The notes under the pieces are model-generated. The model worked only from the letters and a program-made list of their open reading frames with translations, had not been told where the DNA came from and made no database searches. A stretch of 64,000 nucleotides of DNA from Glaciecola sp. KUL10 (GTDB lineage: Bacteria > Pseudomonadota > Gammaproteobacteria > Enterobacterales > Alteromonadaceae), in NCBI RefSeq assembly GCF_003203515.1, contig NZ_BGNG01000001.1:558001-622000 (forward strand), in the 5' to 3' direction. The first letter of the stretch is position 1. Each line of letters opens with the position of its first letter. The position numbers and the translations under genes are program-made. Below are positions 30,482 through 40,401 of this stretch, piece by piece.

Positions 30482-31936
30482 TTAAGCGCGAATAAGCGAT
30501 ATTAGTTCGGCAGTTTTCTCTTCCATAAGCGGGATATCAGCAACCGACTCAACATTCAACCTTATCACCGGCTCAGTGTTTGACTTGCGCAGATTAAACC
30601 GCCACGAGCCGAATTCCATGCCAATCCCGTCGGTTTTATCTACCACTTCCGCATCACCCTCGTAATGCTGAATCACTTTCTTGATTGTTTGCCCTGCATC
30701 TTCAACTGTCGAATTAATCTCTCCAGATGATGGGAACGCTTTTATTCGTTGCGAAACAAGACTGGAAAGGCTTTGTTTCTTCGTACACAGTAATTCCGCC
30801 ACTAGCAGCCATGGGATCATACCAGAATCACAATAAGCAAAATCTCTGAAGTAGTGATGAGCACTCATTTCGCCACCGTAAACGGCATCTTCTTTTCGCA
30901 TTCTTTCTTTAATGAATGCGTGTCCCGTTTTGGATTTAATTGGCTTTCCACCCGCATTTTTAACTATGTCTTCGGTATTCCAAAAAACCCGTGGGTCATA
31001 AATGATTTTTGCACCTTTCTCTTTGTCTAAAAACGCTTGAGCAAGTAGACCGACAATATAATATCCTTCTATAAACTCACCGTTTTCATCGAACAAAAAG
31101 CAACGATCAAAATCACCGTCCCATGCAATGCCCATATCAGCCTTGTGTTCAATCACGGCCTTAGCAGTATCGGCTCTGTTTTCGGGCAACAATGGGTTAG
31201 GAATACCATTAGGAAAGTTGCCATCGGGTTCGTGATGAACTTTGATGAACTCAACAGGTACATTTTGGTGTTTAAACAACAGTTCAATTGCGTCTAGTGC
31301 ATGCCCTGCACTGCCGTTTCCTGCGTTAACCACTAGCTTAAGTGGTGTAATATTTTGCAGGTTCACGTATTCAGCCAAGTGAAGCACATAATCATTTAAA
31401 CACGAAACACGTTGATAATTTTCAGTGCCGAGTAACACAATTTCCTTCACGGTAGCACCACCAGCTTCAAAATCGCTTTGAGAAATAATCTCGCCTCGAC
31501 CGTAATAGGTTAAACGCGCTTGCACATTTAAATCGTCATAGCTTTCAGCGCGGTCGCGTATAGCAAATAAACCACTATCTCCGCTGATAGGCACTGATCC
31601 AGCTTTCACCATTTTCATGCCATTGTAGTCAATTGGATTATGACTGGCGGTCACTTCAATTCCGCCATCAACGCCTAGGTGTTTAGTGGCAAAATATATT
31701 TCTTCAGTTCCTGCCGAGCCTATGTCGCTTACTTTGGCTCCACCGTCAATAATACCTGCCGCTAAGGCTAACTTTAGGGGAAGAGAAGTCTTTCTTGCAT
31801 CTGAACCCAGAACCACCGTTCTAGCTTGTAACTCCTCGGCAAAAGCGCGTCCAATTCTGTAGGCAACATTTTCACTTAGCTGTTCGCCTAGTTTGCCTCG
31901 AATATCGTATGCTTTAAAGCATGTAATTTTAGTCAT
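30482..31936 (-). CDS. manB: Phosphomannomutase (ManB/CpsG-type)
   Basis: The 484-residue alpha-D-phosphohexomutase has [13 protein letters not shown] at the N-terminus and the phosphoserine loop [13 protein letters not shown] (about residues 102-114). The metal-binding loop is DGDFDRCF, the sugar-binding loop [12 protein letters not shown], and the C-terminal phosphate loop [12 protein letters not shown]. It interconverts mannose-6-phosphate and mannose-1-phosphate. Together with manC upstream it supplies GDP-mannose for surface polysaccharide. No glycosyltransferase cluster is adjacent. Phosphoglucomutase activity is also possible. Confidence 0.93.
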   Translation of the reverse strand: MTKITCFKAYDIRGKLGEQLSENVAYRIGRAFAEELQARTVVLGSDARKTSLPLKLALAAGIIDGGAKVSDIGSAGTEEIYFATKHLGVDGGIEVTASHNPIDYNGMKMVKAGSVPISGDSGLFAIRDRAESYDDLNVQARLTYYGRGEIISQSDFEAGGATVKEIVLLGTENYQRVSCLNDYVLHLAEYVNLQNITPLKLVVNAGNGSAGHALDAIELLFKHQNVPVEFIKVHHEPDGNFPNGIPNPLLPENRADTAKAVIEHKADMGIAWDGDFDRCFLFDENGEFIEGYYIVGLLAQAFLDKEKGAKIIYDPRVFWNTEDIVKNAGGKPIKSKTGHAFIKERMRKEDAVYGGEMSAHHYFRDFAYCDSGMIPWLLVAELLCTKKQSLSSLVSQRIKAFPSSGEINSTVEDAGQTIKKVIQHYEGDAEVVDKTDGIGMEFGSWRFNLRKSNTEPVIRLNVESVADIPLMEEKTAELISLIRA

Positions 31937-31950
31937 GTTTTGTTCTTTAC

Positions 31951-32026
31951 TCTTTATTTCGCTGGCGCTCGGCCTCTCTTTATTTCGCTGGCGCTCGGCC
32001 TCTCTTTATTTCGCTGGCGCTCGGCC
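31951..32026. repeat. Three tandem 26-bp copies derived from the 3' end of manC
   Basis: The unit tctttatttcgctggcgctc continues with ggcc (24 bases, then tc). It occurs at 31951-31974, 31977-32000 and 32003-32026. The last copy encodes the end of ManC (GRAPAK and stop), so the other two are duplications of that gene end placed in the manC-manB gap. Confidence 0.95.
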
Positions 32027-33421
32027 GTAGCGATCCGAAAAGCGGACAATGTCGTCTTCGCCTAGGTAGCTTCCTGATTGAACCTCGATTAATTCTAGTG
32101 GGATTTTACCTGGGTTTTCTAATGCGTGGATTTCGCCAATTGGGATATATACAGATTCGTTTTCGGTGACTAACTCTGTTTTATCGCCAATTGTGATATT
32201 TGCGGTACCAGAAACGACGACCCAGTGCTCAGCTCTGTGGTGGTGCATTTGAACTGAAAGCTTTTCGCCAGGCTTAACGGTAATTCGCTTAACTTGATAG
32301 CGTTCGCCATTATCGATTGAATCGTAGCTCCCCCAAGGTCTGAAAACTTCGCGATGAAACTGAAACTCTGAGCGTTTTTCGGCTTTTAACTGATTAACCA
32401 CCTTTTTGATATCTTGGACTTTGTCTTTATGCGCCACCATCACTGCGTCTTTAGTTTCAACCACAATTAAGTCATCACAACCGATCACTGATACTAAACG
32501 TCCTTCAGAGTTAACGTAGCTATTATTGACACCAGTTAACATCACGTCACCGACGGTCACGTTACCGCTCGCATCTTTATCTTTTGATGTTTCCCAAAGC
32601 GAAGACCAACTGCCCACGTCATTCCAACCGGCGTCAAGCGGCACCATGCAAGCATGTGCTGTTTTTTCCATCACGGCATAATCAATAGAGTCATCTGGGC
32701 ATTTTGCAAATTCGTCAGCATCTATGCGAATAAACGTCATATCGGATTCAGGGGCATCCATTGCTTTTTCACATGCTGCAAAAATTTCGGGTTGATGCGT
32801 TTTTAATTCATTTAAGTAAACACTGGCTTTGAACATAAACATGCCACTGTTCCAGAAGTAATCTTTAGACGCGACATATTCTTCAGCAGTACTCAAATCT
32901 GGCTTTTCAACAAACTCAGCCACTTTGAAACCAGAGTTATCGATACTCAAACCCGCCTTAATGTATCCGTACCCAGTATGAGCTTGCGTTGGCACAATAC
33001 CAAAGGTCACTAAGTTGCCTTTTTCTGCAAGTAACTCAGCTTGCTCAATAGCACTGTGAAACGCCGATTCATTTTCAATTAAATGATCTGCAGCCAATAC
33101 CAAAAGAACTGGGTCTTGGTCATTTTTTAGAGCCTGTAAGGCAGCAAGCGCAATAGCAGGTGCAGTGTTGCGCCCGAAAGGTTCAAGGATAATTGAGTCG
33201 TAATTGATGTCGGCAACTCGAAGTTGCTCAGCGGCTAAAAAGCGATGATCTTCATTACAAATGAAAACGGGGGAATCTAGCTTTTCCGCTGGAAGGCGCA
33301 AGATAGTGTCTTGCAGCATAGTATTTTCTGAAGTTAACGCTAGAAATTGCTTAGGCAAGGCAGAGCGAGATTTTGGCCAAAGACGGCTTCCAGTGCCGCC
33401 AGCAAGTACGACTGGTTTCAT
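32006..33421 (-). CDS. manC: Mannose-1-phosphate guanylyltransferase / mannose-6-phosphate isomerase
   Basis: The 471-residue bifunctional protein has the nucleotidyltransferase signature [20 protein letters not shown] at the N-terminus and [14 protein letters not shown]. The C-terminal cupin isomerase domain contains [20 protein letters not shown]. It makes GDP-mannose from mannose-1-phosphate and can supply mannose-6-phosphate from fructose-6-phosphate. It precedes manB in the same direction. Its last seven codons lie within a tandem repeat. Confidence 0.95.
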   Translation of the reverse strand: MKPVVLAGGTGSRLWPKSRSALPKQFLALTSENTMLQDTILRLPAEKLDSPVFICNEDHRFLAAEQLRVADINYDSIILEPFGRNTAPAIALAALQALKNDQDPVLLVLAADHLIENESAFHSAIEQAELLAEKGNLVTFGIVPTQAHTGYGYIKAGLSIDNSGFKVAEFVEKPDLSTAEEYVASKDYFWNSGMFMFKASVYLNELKTHQPEIFAACEKAMDAPESDMTFIRIDADEFAKCPDDSIDYAVMEKTAHACMVPLDAGWNDVGSWSSLWETSKDKDASGNVTVGDVMLTGVNNSYVNSEGRLVSVIGCDDLIVVETKDAVMVAHKDKVQDIKKVVNQLKAEKRSEFQFHREVFRPWGSYDSIDNGERYQVKRITVKPGEKLSVQMHHHRAEHWVVVSGTANITIGDKTELVTENESVYIPIGEIHALENPGKIPLELIEVQSGSYLGEDDIVRFSDRYGRAPAK

Positions 33422-33493
33422 TACATATCCTTTTTACAAAAATCAATTTGAAAGATAGTAATTAAAGCAAAGTGTTTGTTCAATCAATAATCG

Positions 33494-33525
33494 GTGATAT
33501 CGACGTTATTTAACGTCGATATCAC
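33494..33525. repeat. Perfect 15-bp inverted repeat upstream of manC
   Basis: GTGATATCGACGTTA and its exact complement flank two bases (TT). The site lies about 70 bp before the manC start and about 70 bp after the end of the pirin gene. It has no T-run on either strand. It may be an operator or the 3'-end hairpin of a neighbouring transcript. Confidence 0.7.
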
Positions 33526-33594
33526 ACTATGCAAACATTATACACACACTTAGTAAGCACATCGTTCTGGATTTCTATTATTGGTGCTTAAAGG

Positions 33595-34425
33595 CTAAGC
33601 CAAGGCTCCCGTCCGAAAATCACTCAAAGCTTGATTAATTTCCGCTTCAGTATTCATCACAAAAGGACCATATTGCACGACAGGTTCGTTGATCGGTTTC
33701 CCAGTAACAACAATGAGCCGAGCTTCATTTTCATTGTTATTCTCAACAGCCAACTTACCATCAATATCCAGCACACCTAATTGTCCTTTCGAAAGCGTCT
33801 TACCTGCAATCGTTAACTCACCCTCGTAGACATAGATAAACCCATTATGATCTTGAGATAACTCGATGCTTTGATTGCCTGATGCTGTCAAATGGACATC
33901 CAAAAACAAGGGTTTAACCGCTTGCGTTGTCACTGCACCTGTTACCGAATCAAACTCTCCTGCCAATACGCGCACTAAATTACCATTGTCCAATTGAACT
34001 TCAGGTACCTCCGTGCTTGGGATATCTTGATACCCTGGCATCGACATTTTTTGATCCGCAGGCAGATTTACCCACAACTGAAACCCTCTCATTTTACCCG
34101 AGGTTTGTTGAGGCATTTCTTCATGAATGATCCCTTTTCCTGCGTTCATCCATTGCAAGCCGCCATCTTCAATTATTCCAGTGTTGCCCACTGAGTCTTT
34201 GTGTCCCATTTTGCCATTTAGCATATAAGTCACGGTTTGAAATCCGCGATGTGGATGCTGCGGAAATCCTGCAATATAGTCCTGAGCCTCCTCTGACCCA
34301 AATTCATCAAGCATTAAAAATGGATCTAAACGCTTAAGCAAAGGCTGGCCGAGCACTCTTTTTAATTTTACGCCAGCACCATCAGAAGCTGGCATACCGT
34401 TCACAATTTGTTTAATCGTTGTCAT
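33595..34425 (-). CDS. Pirin family protein
   Basis: The 276-residue bicupin has the pirin metal-binding signature FPQHPHRGFQTVTYMLNG and the second-strand motif LQWMNAGKGIIHEEMP. The C-terminal pirin domain contains VTGKPINEPVVQYGPFVMN. Pirins are iron-binding proteins; some bacterial members have quercetinase activity and others bind metabolic enzymes. It starts one base after the yqjG-type gene ends, with AGAGGAG inside that gene as ribosome-binding site. Pirin and glutathionyl-hydroquinone reductase together suggest a role in quinone or electrophile stress. Confidence 0.92.
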   Translation of the reverse strand: MTTIKQIVNGMPASDGAGVKLKRVLGQPLLKRLDPFLMLDEFGSEEAQDYIAGFPQHPHRGFQTVTYMLNGKMGHKDSVGNTGIIEDGGLQWMNAGKGIIHEEMPQQTSGKMRGFQLWVNLPADQKMSMPGYQDIPSTEVPEVQLDNGNLVRVLAGEFDSVTGAVTTQAVKPLFLDVHLTASGNQSIELSQDHNGFIYVYEGELTIAGKTLSKGQLGVLDIDGKLAVENNNENEARLIVVTGKPINEPVVQYGPFVMNTEAEINQALSDFRTGALA

Positions 34426-34426
34426 G

Positions 34427-35386
34427 TTAAATGGCTCCTCTGTTATATGGGCTTTTCAAATCCATCACAGGCCCTTTTGGAACCACTTGTGTAGGATTAA
34501 TCATCGTGTGGCTAAAATAGTAATGCCTTTTTATATGATCGAAGTTGGTTGTCGGAGCAATACCGTCCATTTGATATAGCTCTTTTACATAATTAGACAG
34601 CGCTGGGTAGTCAGCAATACGTTTTAAATTGCATTTGAAGTGCCCAACATAGACGGGGTCAAACCTAATCAAGGTAGTAAATAGCCGCCAATCTGCTTCT
34701 GTTAATGTGTCACCCACTAAATAGCGCTGAGTTGAAAGCCTTTCTTCAAGTTTATCCAATGCATCAAACAAAGCTTTAACAGCTTCTTCGTAGGCCTCTT
34801 GAGTGGTCGCAAACCCTGCTTTGTAAACACCATTATTGACATTGTGATAAACGTACTCATTAATTTCATCTATTTCTTCGCGAAGATGCTCAGGGTAGTA
34901 ATCCTGAGTGTTACCTGTTAACTCATTAAAAGCGAAATTGAATATTCTAATCAGCTCGGCAGACTCGTTATTGACGATGGTATTGTGTTTTTTATCCCAC
35001 AATACAGGCACGGTCACTCTGGAGGTGATATCTGCTTTGGCTTTTGTATAAACTTGATGCATATAATCAAAGCCAAAAAGATGATCTTTGGATGCGCCTT
35101 CATACCCATCAAATACCCAACCTTTATCTAACATATCAGGGCTTACAACAGACACATCGATGTATTCTTCAAGCCCTTTTAATGCTCTGAAAATAAGTGT
35201 TCGATGTGCCCATGGGCATGCCAAAGAAACATATAAGTGATATCGACCCTTCTCTGGCTTAAATTTTGAATCAGCCTCAGACGAAATCGTATCTCGAAAC
35301 ATAGAATCTTGTCTGACAAATTTGCCATTACTCTTTTTAGTGTCGTACCATTGGTCTTTCCAAACACCTTCAACTAATAAACCCAT
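34427..35386 (-). CDS. yqjG: Glutathionyl-hydroquinone reductase (YqjG/PcpF-type)
   Basis: The 319-residue Xi-class glutathione transferase has the catalytic cysteine C57 in SLACPWAHRTL. An N-terminal thioredoxin fold ends near VPVLWDKKHNTIVNNESAE, and a helical C-terminal domain contains GDTLTEADWRLFTTLIRFD. The enzymes reduce glutathionyl-hydroquinones to hydroquinones. The start has AAGGAG seven bases upstream. It is the first gene of a two-gene unit with pirin. Confidence 0.93.
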   Translation of the reverse strand: MGLLVEGVWKDQWYDTKKSNGKFVRQDSMFRDTISSEADSKFKPEKGRYHLYVSLACPWAHRTLIFRALKGLEEYIDVSVVSPDMLDKGWVFDGYEGASKDHLFGFDYMHQVYTKAKADITSRVTVPVLWDKKHNTIVNNESAELIRIFNFAFNELTGNTQDYYPEHLREEIDEINEYVYHNVNNGVYKAGFATTQEAYEEAVKALFDALDKLEERLSTQRYLVGDTLTEADWRLFTTLIRFDPVYVGHFKCNLKRIADYPALSNYVKELYQMDGIAPTTNFDHIKRHYYFSHTMINPTQVVPKGPVMDLKSPYNRGAI

Positions 35387-35512
35387 TTTTGACTCCTTAC
35401 AAACCGTATTGTCAATGTATTAACTTGATGGATGTATTAAAGCACTTATAAACAAGAAAATAACTCGCTAAAACTAGCATGTTTAATTCGATTTTTTAGA
35501 AAGGTTTGCAAT

Positions 35513-36283
35513 ATGAATACTCACCCCGTTTTCTCTGGCATACAAAGGCTATATGGCTTGCAAGGCTATGAAAAACTCTCACATTCACATGTGGTAGTGA
35601 TTGGTATTGGAGGGGTTGGCTCGTGGGCAGCAGAGTGTTTGGCTAGGACAGGAGTAGGTGCTATTACACTGATTGATTTAGACGACATCTCAAAAAGTAA
35701 TATTAATCGACAATTACATGCCCTGCACTCAACAATTGAAGCCACTAAAGTCGATATTATGAAAACGCGTATTCTTGATATTAACCCCGAGTGCAAGGTT
35801 CACGCGATTGAAGATTTTGTGACCAGCGAGACAGTGAGTGAATATATTAATACTCAATGTGATGTCGTCATCGATGCAGTTGACAGTATTTCAGCTAAAG
35901 CAGAGATGATTGCTTTTTGTAAACGCAACAAAATCAAAATAATCACGGTTGGCGGCGCAGGTGGCCAAATAGACCCTTTGCAGATTACCGTAAGCGACCT
36001 TGCAAAAACGATTCAAGATCCCTTGGCAGCAAAATTGCGCTCGGAGCTTAGACGAAAATTTAACTTCAGCAAAAACCCCAAGAGAAACTTTGGTGTTGAG
36101 TGTGTTTATTCCACTGAACAACTCCGCTACCCCAAAGCTGATGGCTCTGTCGGTTATGAAAAACAAGCACAACAAGGCGCTGGAAAGATGGACTGTAGCA
36201 GTGGTTTTGGCTCTTTTGTCGGTGTCACGAGTAACTTTGGTATGATTGCGGCAAGTCGAGCCATTCGTCATTTGTTAAAATAG
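35513..36283 (+). CDS. tcdA: tRNA threonylcarbamoyladenosine dehydratase (CsdL/TcdA)
   Basis: The 256-residue E1-like/ThiF-fold protein has the ATP-binding motif GIGGVGSWAAECLARTGVG and DLDDISKSNINRQLHA. The C-terminal end has KMDCSSGFGSFVGVTSNFG. It activates and cyclises t6A37 to ct6A in tRNAs reading ANN codons. It is a single gene, divergent from yqjG, with AGAAAGG upstream of the ATG. Confidence 0.95.
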   Translation: MNTHPVFSGIQRLYGLQGYEKLSHSHVVVIGIGGVGSWAAECLARTGVGAITLIDLDDISKSNINRQLHALHSTIEATKVDIMKTRILDINPECKVHAIEDFVTSETVSEYINTQCDVVIDAVDSISAKAEMIAFCKRNKIKIITVGGAGGQIDPLQITVSDLAKTIQDPLAAKLRSELRRKFNFSKNPKRNFGVECVYSTEQLRYPKADGSVGYEKQAQQGAGKMDCSSGFGSFVGVTSNFGMIAASRAIRHLLK

Positions 36284-36301
36284 CTTGCTACTGCTCTATC
36301 A

Positions 36302-36970
36302 TCAAATACTTGCGCTAGCTTCTCGTTGTCGATAGCGTCTAACATCGATAATCACGGCAATAAATAGCCATATGCCAATAAGACTAAACAACAGAACAGT
36401 GTTCTCAGCCATCTGCATGACTTGCTCACTTAGCACTGCAGTACCTGCGATGAGTAATAGATAATATGGTAGATTCAACAACCCTGCTAAACCAACAACA
36501 CGCATCGCTTTTCGTTGAGCGCCTTGAGCAAACATGAAGAACGCGAGCGAATTCATGTGGATCATAGCGAGTAAAAGGTGTTTGGTTTTGGTTTCCTCAG
36601 TCTTGGCATTCACTCGGGCAGTGTGCGATGTTCCCCGATTTGAAAAGCGTCCTAATTGATAATTAATCAAAGAACCAATAGTTGCCGCAATGACCATTAC
36701 AAGTGTCAAATACAAGATATCCAAAGGTCTGGGGTTAGCGCCTACCACTAAAATCACAGCAAAGAATTGCCCCGGAAAATAAAAACCAACGTAAACAATG
36801 GACTCTAATAAAATAATGGCAAAAATAACTAAGTAAAAATATTCACCTTTACTATCCTCCAAGTATCCTAGAATTTGGTCACCAGGCGGAATTATTTCAA
36901 AAGTGACTAAGACTGAAATTAGAGATAACGCAAACAGCGCAGTAAAGGGTAAAAATGAAGCGTATTTCAT
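36302..36970 (-). CDS. DedA/VTT-like integral membrane protein
   Basis: I use the ATG at 36970 (222 residues) rather than a TTG four codons upstream. The protein has about five hydrophobic segments. The centre, ESIVYVGFYFPGQFFAVILV followed by GSLINYQLGRF, fits the VTT (DedA) pattern of E-x-x-F-P-G and Y-x-x-G-R. DedA proteins are lipid scramblase-like or proton-linked membrane proteins. The C-terminal half is diverged, so the assignment is moderate. It is convergent with tcdA (18-bp gap). Confidence 0.55.
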   Translation of the reverse strand: MKYASFLPFTALFALSLISVLVTFEIIPPGDQILGYLEDSKGEYFYLVIFAIILLESIVYVGFYFPGQFFAVILVVGANPRPLDILYLTLVMVIAATIGSLINYQLGRFSNRGTSHTARVNAKTEETKTKHLLLAMIHMNSLAFFMFAQGAQRKAMRVVGLAGLLNLPYYLLLIAGTAVLSEQVMQMAENTVLLFSLIGIWLFIAVIIDVRRYRQREASASI

Positions 36971-37085
36971 GTTTAGGTTCAAAATATTGAGTGTGTACTA
37001 TGATTTACGTTTAACATAGTTAATAAGCGCAAGAAATTCTATTAAGAATTATTAATTTATCACCTTTTACTTTTAGGAAAAAATC

Positions 37086-37987
37086 TTGTACCGACCAAAG
37101 ACAACATTAGAACAATGGCGAATTTTACAGGCTGTCGTTGATTATGGTGGCTATGCTCACGCAGCTGAAAAGCTAAATAAGTCACAGTCTTCACTCAATC
37201 ACGCAGTCGCTAAACTTCAGTCAATGTTGGGAGTTCAACTATTAGAAGTTATCGGTAGAAAGGCTGTGCTAACGGAAGCTGGCGAAGTGATGCTTCGACG
37301 CTCACGCTATTTAACTCAAGATGTTGAAAACCTAGAATCATTAGCAATAAATATTAATCAGGATTGGGAACCCGAAATCACATTAGTCGTTGATTTAGCC
37401 TATCCAAAAGAAAATTATTAGCCCCTTTAAAAGCTTTTTTACCTGAATCAAGAGGCAGTCGCTTAAGGATTCTTGACGAAGTACTCACAGGTGCAGACCT
37501 TGCTATTACAGAACACAAAGCAGACTTAGTCATCAATACATCAATTCCCAAAGGTTTTTTGGGTGAACCGATTGCATTTATCTCATTTATCCTTGTATGC
37601 GCGCCTAATCACCCACTCACTCAATTATCACTGCCTCTAGATCCAAATGCTTTGGCACAAGAACTTCAAATAGTGATTAAAGACTCGGCTAAAACACCGG
37701 AAGAAAAAACGGGATGGTTGAGATCAGAAAATCGTTGGACAGTCAGTCATTTCGACTACGCCATTGAGTTGCTTCTACAGGGTATTGGCTTTTGCTGGTT
37801 GCCAGAACACACCGTGAGCGAATTAATTAAAACAGGAAAGTTAACATCTCTAACTGTAGAGGGTAGCTACTTTAAACAGTTTACTGCTTACTTGATATCA
37901 CCAACACCTGATAATCAAGGCCCAGGCACAAAACTTCTCGAAAAACTTATTTTACAACACCGCGAAATTGATTTACCGTCGTCTTAA
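37086..37987 (+). pseudogene. LysR-family regulator interrupted by a one-base frameshift
   Basis: The first 108 codons (TTG start, AGGA eight bases upstream) encode the LysR helix-turn-helix (WRILQAVVDYGGYAHAAEKL). The frame stops at 37419 after PKENY. If one A is added to the A4 run at 37411-37414, reading continues as PKEKLLAPLKAFLPESRG through to the stop at 37987. The restored protein would be 300 residues, the normal LysR size, with an effector domain (GADLAITEHKADLVI, LLQGIGFCWLPE). This is either a real inactivating deletion or a sequence error. Confidence 0.85.
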
Positions 37988-38016
37988 CTATATGACTTAC
38001 CAATGAAAATATAAGA

Positions 38017-38424
38017 ATGGATCAACTAGAACTCGCAACCTTAATGAAAGACACCGCACAAGATGCGGTTGAAAATGCAAAAGAACAATTAGGTATTGAA
38101 CTAGATTATTCAAATGAAAGCGTCATGCACATCGATAGACTTATCAGTCACTATCTAGATAACTATCAATCACAAACACTTGATCAAAAAACAATTTTTA
38201 CGGTTTGCCACATGTTTGGTTCCTATGTGGGTGAGGTATTCAAGCGGTCGGCAGGTGGGCATTGGGTTTATGACGATTCAGACCCTGATGCGCCAAATGT
38301 CTTACTTCACTATCAAGACAAGTCTTTCGCGTTTGCAGGCATTTGCTACGAAAGACTTATCAAAGATAGTAGTGTAAGTGTTAAGAAGTACTTTGATCTT
38401 GCATTAAATTTTGCCACTCACTAA
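38017..38424 (+). CDS. Small hypothetical protein, weakly DUF3806-like
   Basis: The 135-residue soluble protein has no signal peptide. A helical N-terminus is followed by MFGSYVGEVFKRSAGGHWVY and a strand pair with LLHYQDKSFAFAGICYERLI. The layout (LG-E-L...G-Y-GE-R...G-W) is reminiscent of DUF3806 proteins, but similarity is low and I would not transfer a function. Its stop overlaps the end of the DUF2919 gene by four bases on the other strand. Confidence 0.55.
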   Translation: MDQLELATLMKDTAQDAVENAKEQLGIELDYSNESVMHIDRLISHYLDNYQSQTLDQKTIFTVCHMFGSYVGEVFKRSAGGHWVYDDSDPDAPNVLLHYQDKSFAFAGICYERLIKDSSVSVKKYFDLALNFATH

Positions 38425-38894
38425 ACCGGCTTTTTCCAATCCGCTAGCATCACGCGCAGATGCTGGCTCTTGAAGGTATAAAGACCAAATAACAGTAGCC
38501 CAATAAATGAAAATGCGTGTGGCCATGAGAAACCAAAGTTTTCACTTTGAAGAATATAGACTTGCACGCATGCGTCGCTTATAAACGCAAACACCAATAA
38601 AACAGGGATCATAGAAATAACAGAATAATTGTTTGCATCCCAAATTTTTTCTCTAAAACTCATAATCAAAAGAATGATTAAAGCGGGCACTGCGTGTGAA
38701 AGCGACATGTAGAATTGGTATTTATCTGGATAAAACAGACTTAATAGCTTAGTTTGATCTTCTCTAAACGTTACCGAAGCAATAAAGACAATCATCGGCC
38801 TTAACAAAAACACTAAAGCAGCAAAAAGCAACGAAGGTGGCTTCACCCTGCCCGCTTCATCATAATTGTCAAGGGGTAACATCAGTTTCATCAT
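38421..38894 (-). CDS. DUF2919 family inner-membrane protein (YfeZ-like)
   Basis: The 157-residue protein begins with MLPLDNYDEAGRVKPPSLL, the DUF2919 hallmark, and has the ARPW-like LLRPMIVFIASVTFREDQT. Four transmembrane helices follow. Later conserved pieces are LFYPDKYQFYMSLSHAVPAL. Function is unknown for the family. It is convergent with the preceding small gene. Confidence 0.75.
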   Translation of the reverse strand: MMKLMLPLDNYDEAGRVKPPSLLFAALVFLLRPMIVFIASVTFREDQTKLLSLFYPDKYQFYMSLSHAVPALIILLIMSFREKIWDANNYSVISMIPVLLVFAFISDACVQVYILQSENFGFSWPHAFSFIGLLLFGLYTFKSQHLRVMLADWKKPV

Positions 38895-39281
38895 AACTTA
38901 ATCCATAATTAAATCGTAAGGTACTCTGTAGGTTTAACACTACTTTTGGTTTTGAATAACGACATTTAATATCGGCATGCAAACATATCTATTCAAATCA
39001 CTTCAGCAAGTTATGTGCCTAAACAGTGTGTCACCGGCTATTATGTAACTTGGCGCGTCCACTTAAAGGAAGCGACTCGTTGTCCCTTAAGTACATACTG
39101 AGGTTATTTATTGAAAACTCAAGTAATAGTCCATAAATAACGGGACAATTCAAACAGATATTTGTAAGCACTACCATTGGCTGTTAACCTTGTAATATCT
39201 GCTCTTTGCTACAAAATCATGGGACAAGGAGCAATACGCCTTTGTTTTAACCGTTCGAATGACAGATATAAGAAAATAAAG
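38895..39281. other. Intergenic region upstream of the Kelch lipoprotein gene
   Basis: This 387-bp gap has no supported gene. It contains an imperfect inverted repeat (ACTTAAAGGA ... TCCCTTAAGT, 39061-39091). An open frame begins at 39177 and joins the Kelch gene in frame, but its first 35 residues lack conserved sequence. Both flanking promoters must lie here. Confidence 0.4.
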
Positions 39282-40346
39282 ATGAATTATTTTTATCGCA
39301 AAAACCGTTGCTTCTATTATATATTGATTGCCTTAAGTGTTTCATTGAGCGGATGTTTATCAAACGCTACATCTATTGCAAGAGAGCAAACGCGTGAACA
39401 AACGGAAAATGTAAAGTGGCAAGAAGTCTCCGCCGTAAACAAACCAACGCCCCGTCACGAAGCCGGTTTAGTCGCAATTAACAAGGATATTTACTTGTTG
39501 GGTGGACGACGTTTAAATCCAACTAATCGTTTCAACGTGATTGACAATACATGGACTGAGCTAAGCCCAACGCCGATCGAAATTCATCACTTGCAACCCG
39601 TCGCTTATCAAAACAAAATTTATATTATAGGCGCAATGACAGGTCCTTTCCCAAATGAAAAACCTATTGATAGAGTGATTGTATATGATCCAAAAACCGA
39701 CACTTATGAATTCACTCACGCTATACCCAAAGATCGCCAAAGAGGTGGCGCAGGCGTAGTCGTCTATAACGATAAATTCTATATTGTGGGTGGCATTACC
39801 CATGGTCATATGGACGGTTTTAAACCATGGCTAGATGAATACGACCCGTCTACAGGCGAATGGAAAACACTGCATGATGCCCCCCACGCACGTGACCACT
39901 TTCAAACGGCAGTCATTGATCATAAATTATATGCCTTTGCTGGCAGAACCACCTCTCATGCCACTAATCAAGCGATGACCTTAACAGTATTAAAAGGTGA
40001 TGTTTATGACTTTAAAAAGGGTGAATGGGAGGCCGTCAATGAGTCAACAAATATCCCCACTAAACGAGCCGGAAACTCTGTTGCTGTATATAACGATCAT
40101 CTGATTATTTTAGGAGGTGAAAGCGGTGAACAAGTTGCATCTCATAAAGAGGTTGAAGTGTATAACCCAGTCAATCGAACATGGAGCGCGTTGCCGAATT
40201 CGCTATTGGGTCGCCACGGCACTGGTGCTGTCATCATTGATGACACACTTTATACCGCATCAGGTAGCGGAAATCGCGGCGGTGGCCCAGAGTTGACAAG
40301 CATAGAGGCAATTCATTTGCCGTCTGCATGGGCGCAAATGCACTAA
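39282..40346 (+). CDS. Kelch-repeat beta-propeller lipoprotein
   Basis: I start at the ATG at 39282 (354 residues) because it gives a lipoprotein signal peptide with lipobox LSGC, cysteine at residue 25. The residue after it is leucine, which predicts outer-membrane sorting. Six Kelch-like blades follow, each with a hydrophobic strand, a Y and GG (IYLLGGRR, IYIIGAMTG, FYIVGGITHG, LYAFAGRTT, LIILGGESG, LYTASGSGN). Such propellers bind ligands or glycans; enzyme activity (as in galactose oxidase or NanM) cannot be assigned. It is a single gene followed by rimO in the same direction. Confidence 0.8.
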   Translation: MNYFYRKNRCFYYILIALSVSLSGCLSNATSIAREQTREQTENVKWQEVSAVNKPTPRHEAGLVAINKDIYLLGGRRLNPTNRFNVIDNTWTELSPTPIEIHHLQPVAYQNKIYIIGAMTGPFPNEKPIDRVIVYDPKTDTYEFTHAIPKDRQRGGAGVVVYNDKFYIVGGITHGHMDGFKPWLDEYDPSTGEWKTLHDAPHARDHFQTAVIDHKLYAFAGRTTSHATNQAMTLTVLKGDVYDFKKGEWEAVNESTNIPTKRAGNSVAVYNDHLIILGGESGEQVASHKEVEVYNPVNRTWSALPNSLLGRHGTGAVIIDDTLYTASGSGNRGGGPELTSIEAIHLPSAWAQMH

Positions 40347-40401
40347 CATTTGACAGACCAAATGTAGTTGTCGCAAGGATTTCATAAAGATTTTCATTCA
40401 T

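Noticed and set aside
31951-32026. Short CRISPR-like array.
   Set aside because: The units are direct tandem copies separated by two bases, with no spacers; the sequence is the end of manC.
36971-36982. TTG start four codons upstream of the DedA-like gene.
   Set aside because: No ribosome site favours it and an ATG is available at 36970.
39061-39091. Inverted repeat ACTTAAAGGA / TCCCTTAAGT as an operator.
   Set aside because: It has a mismatch and lies too far from the nearest start for a confident claim; listed only as content of the gap.
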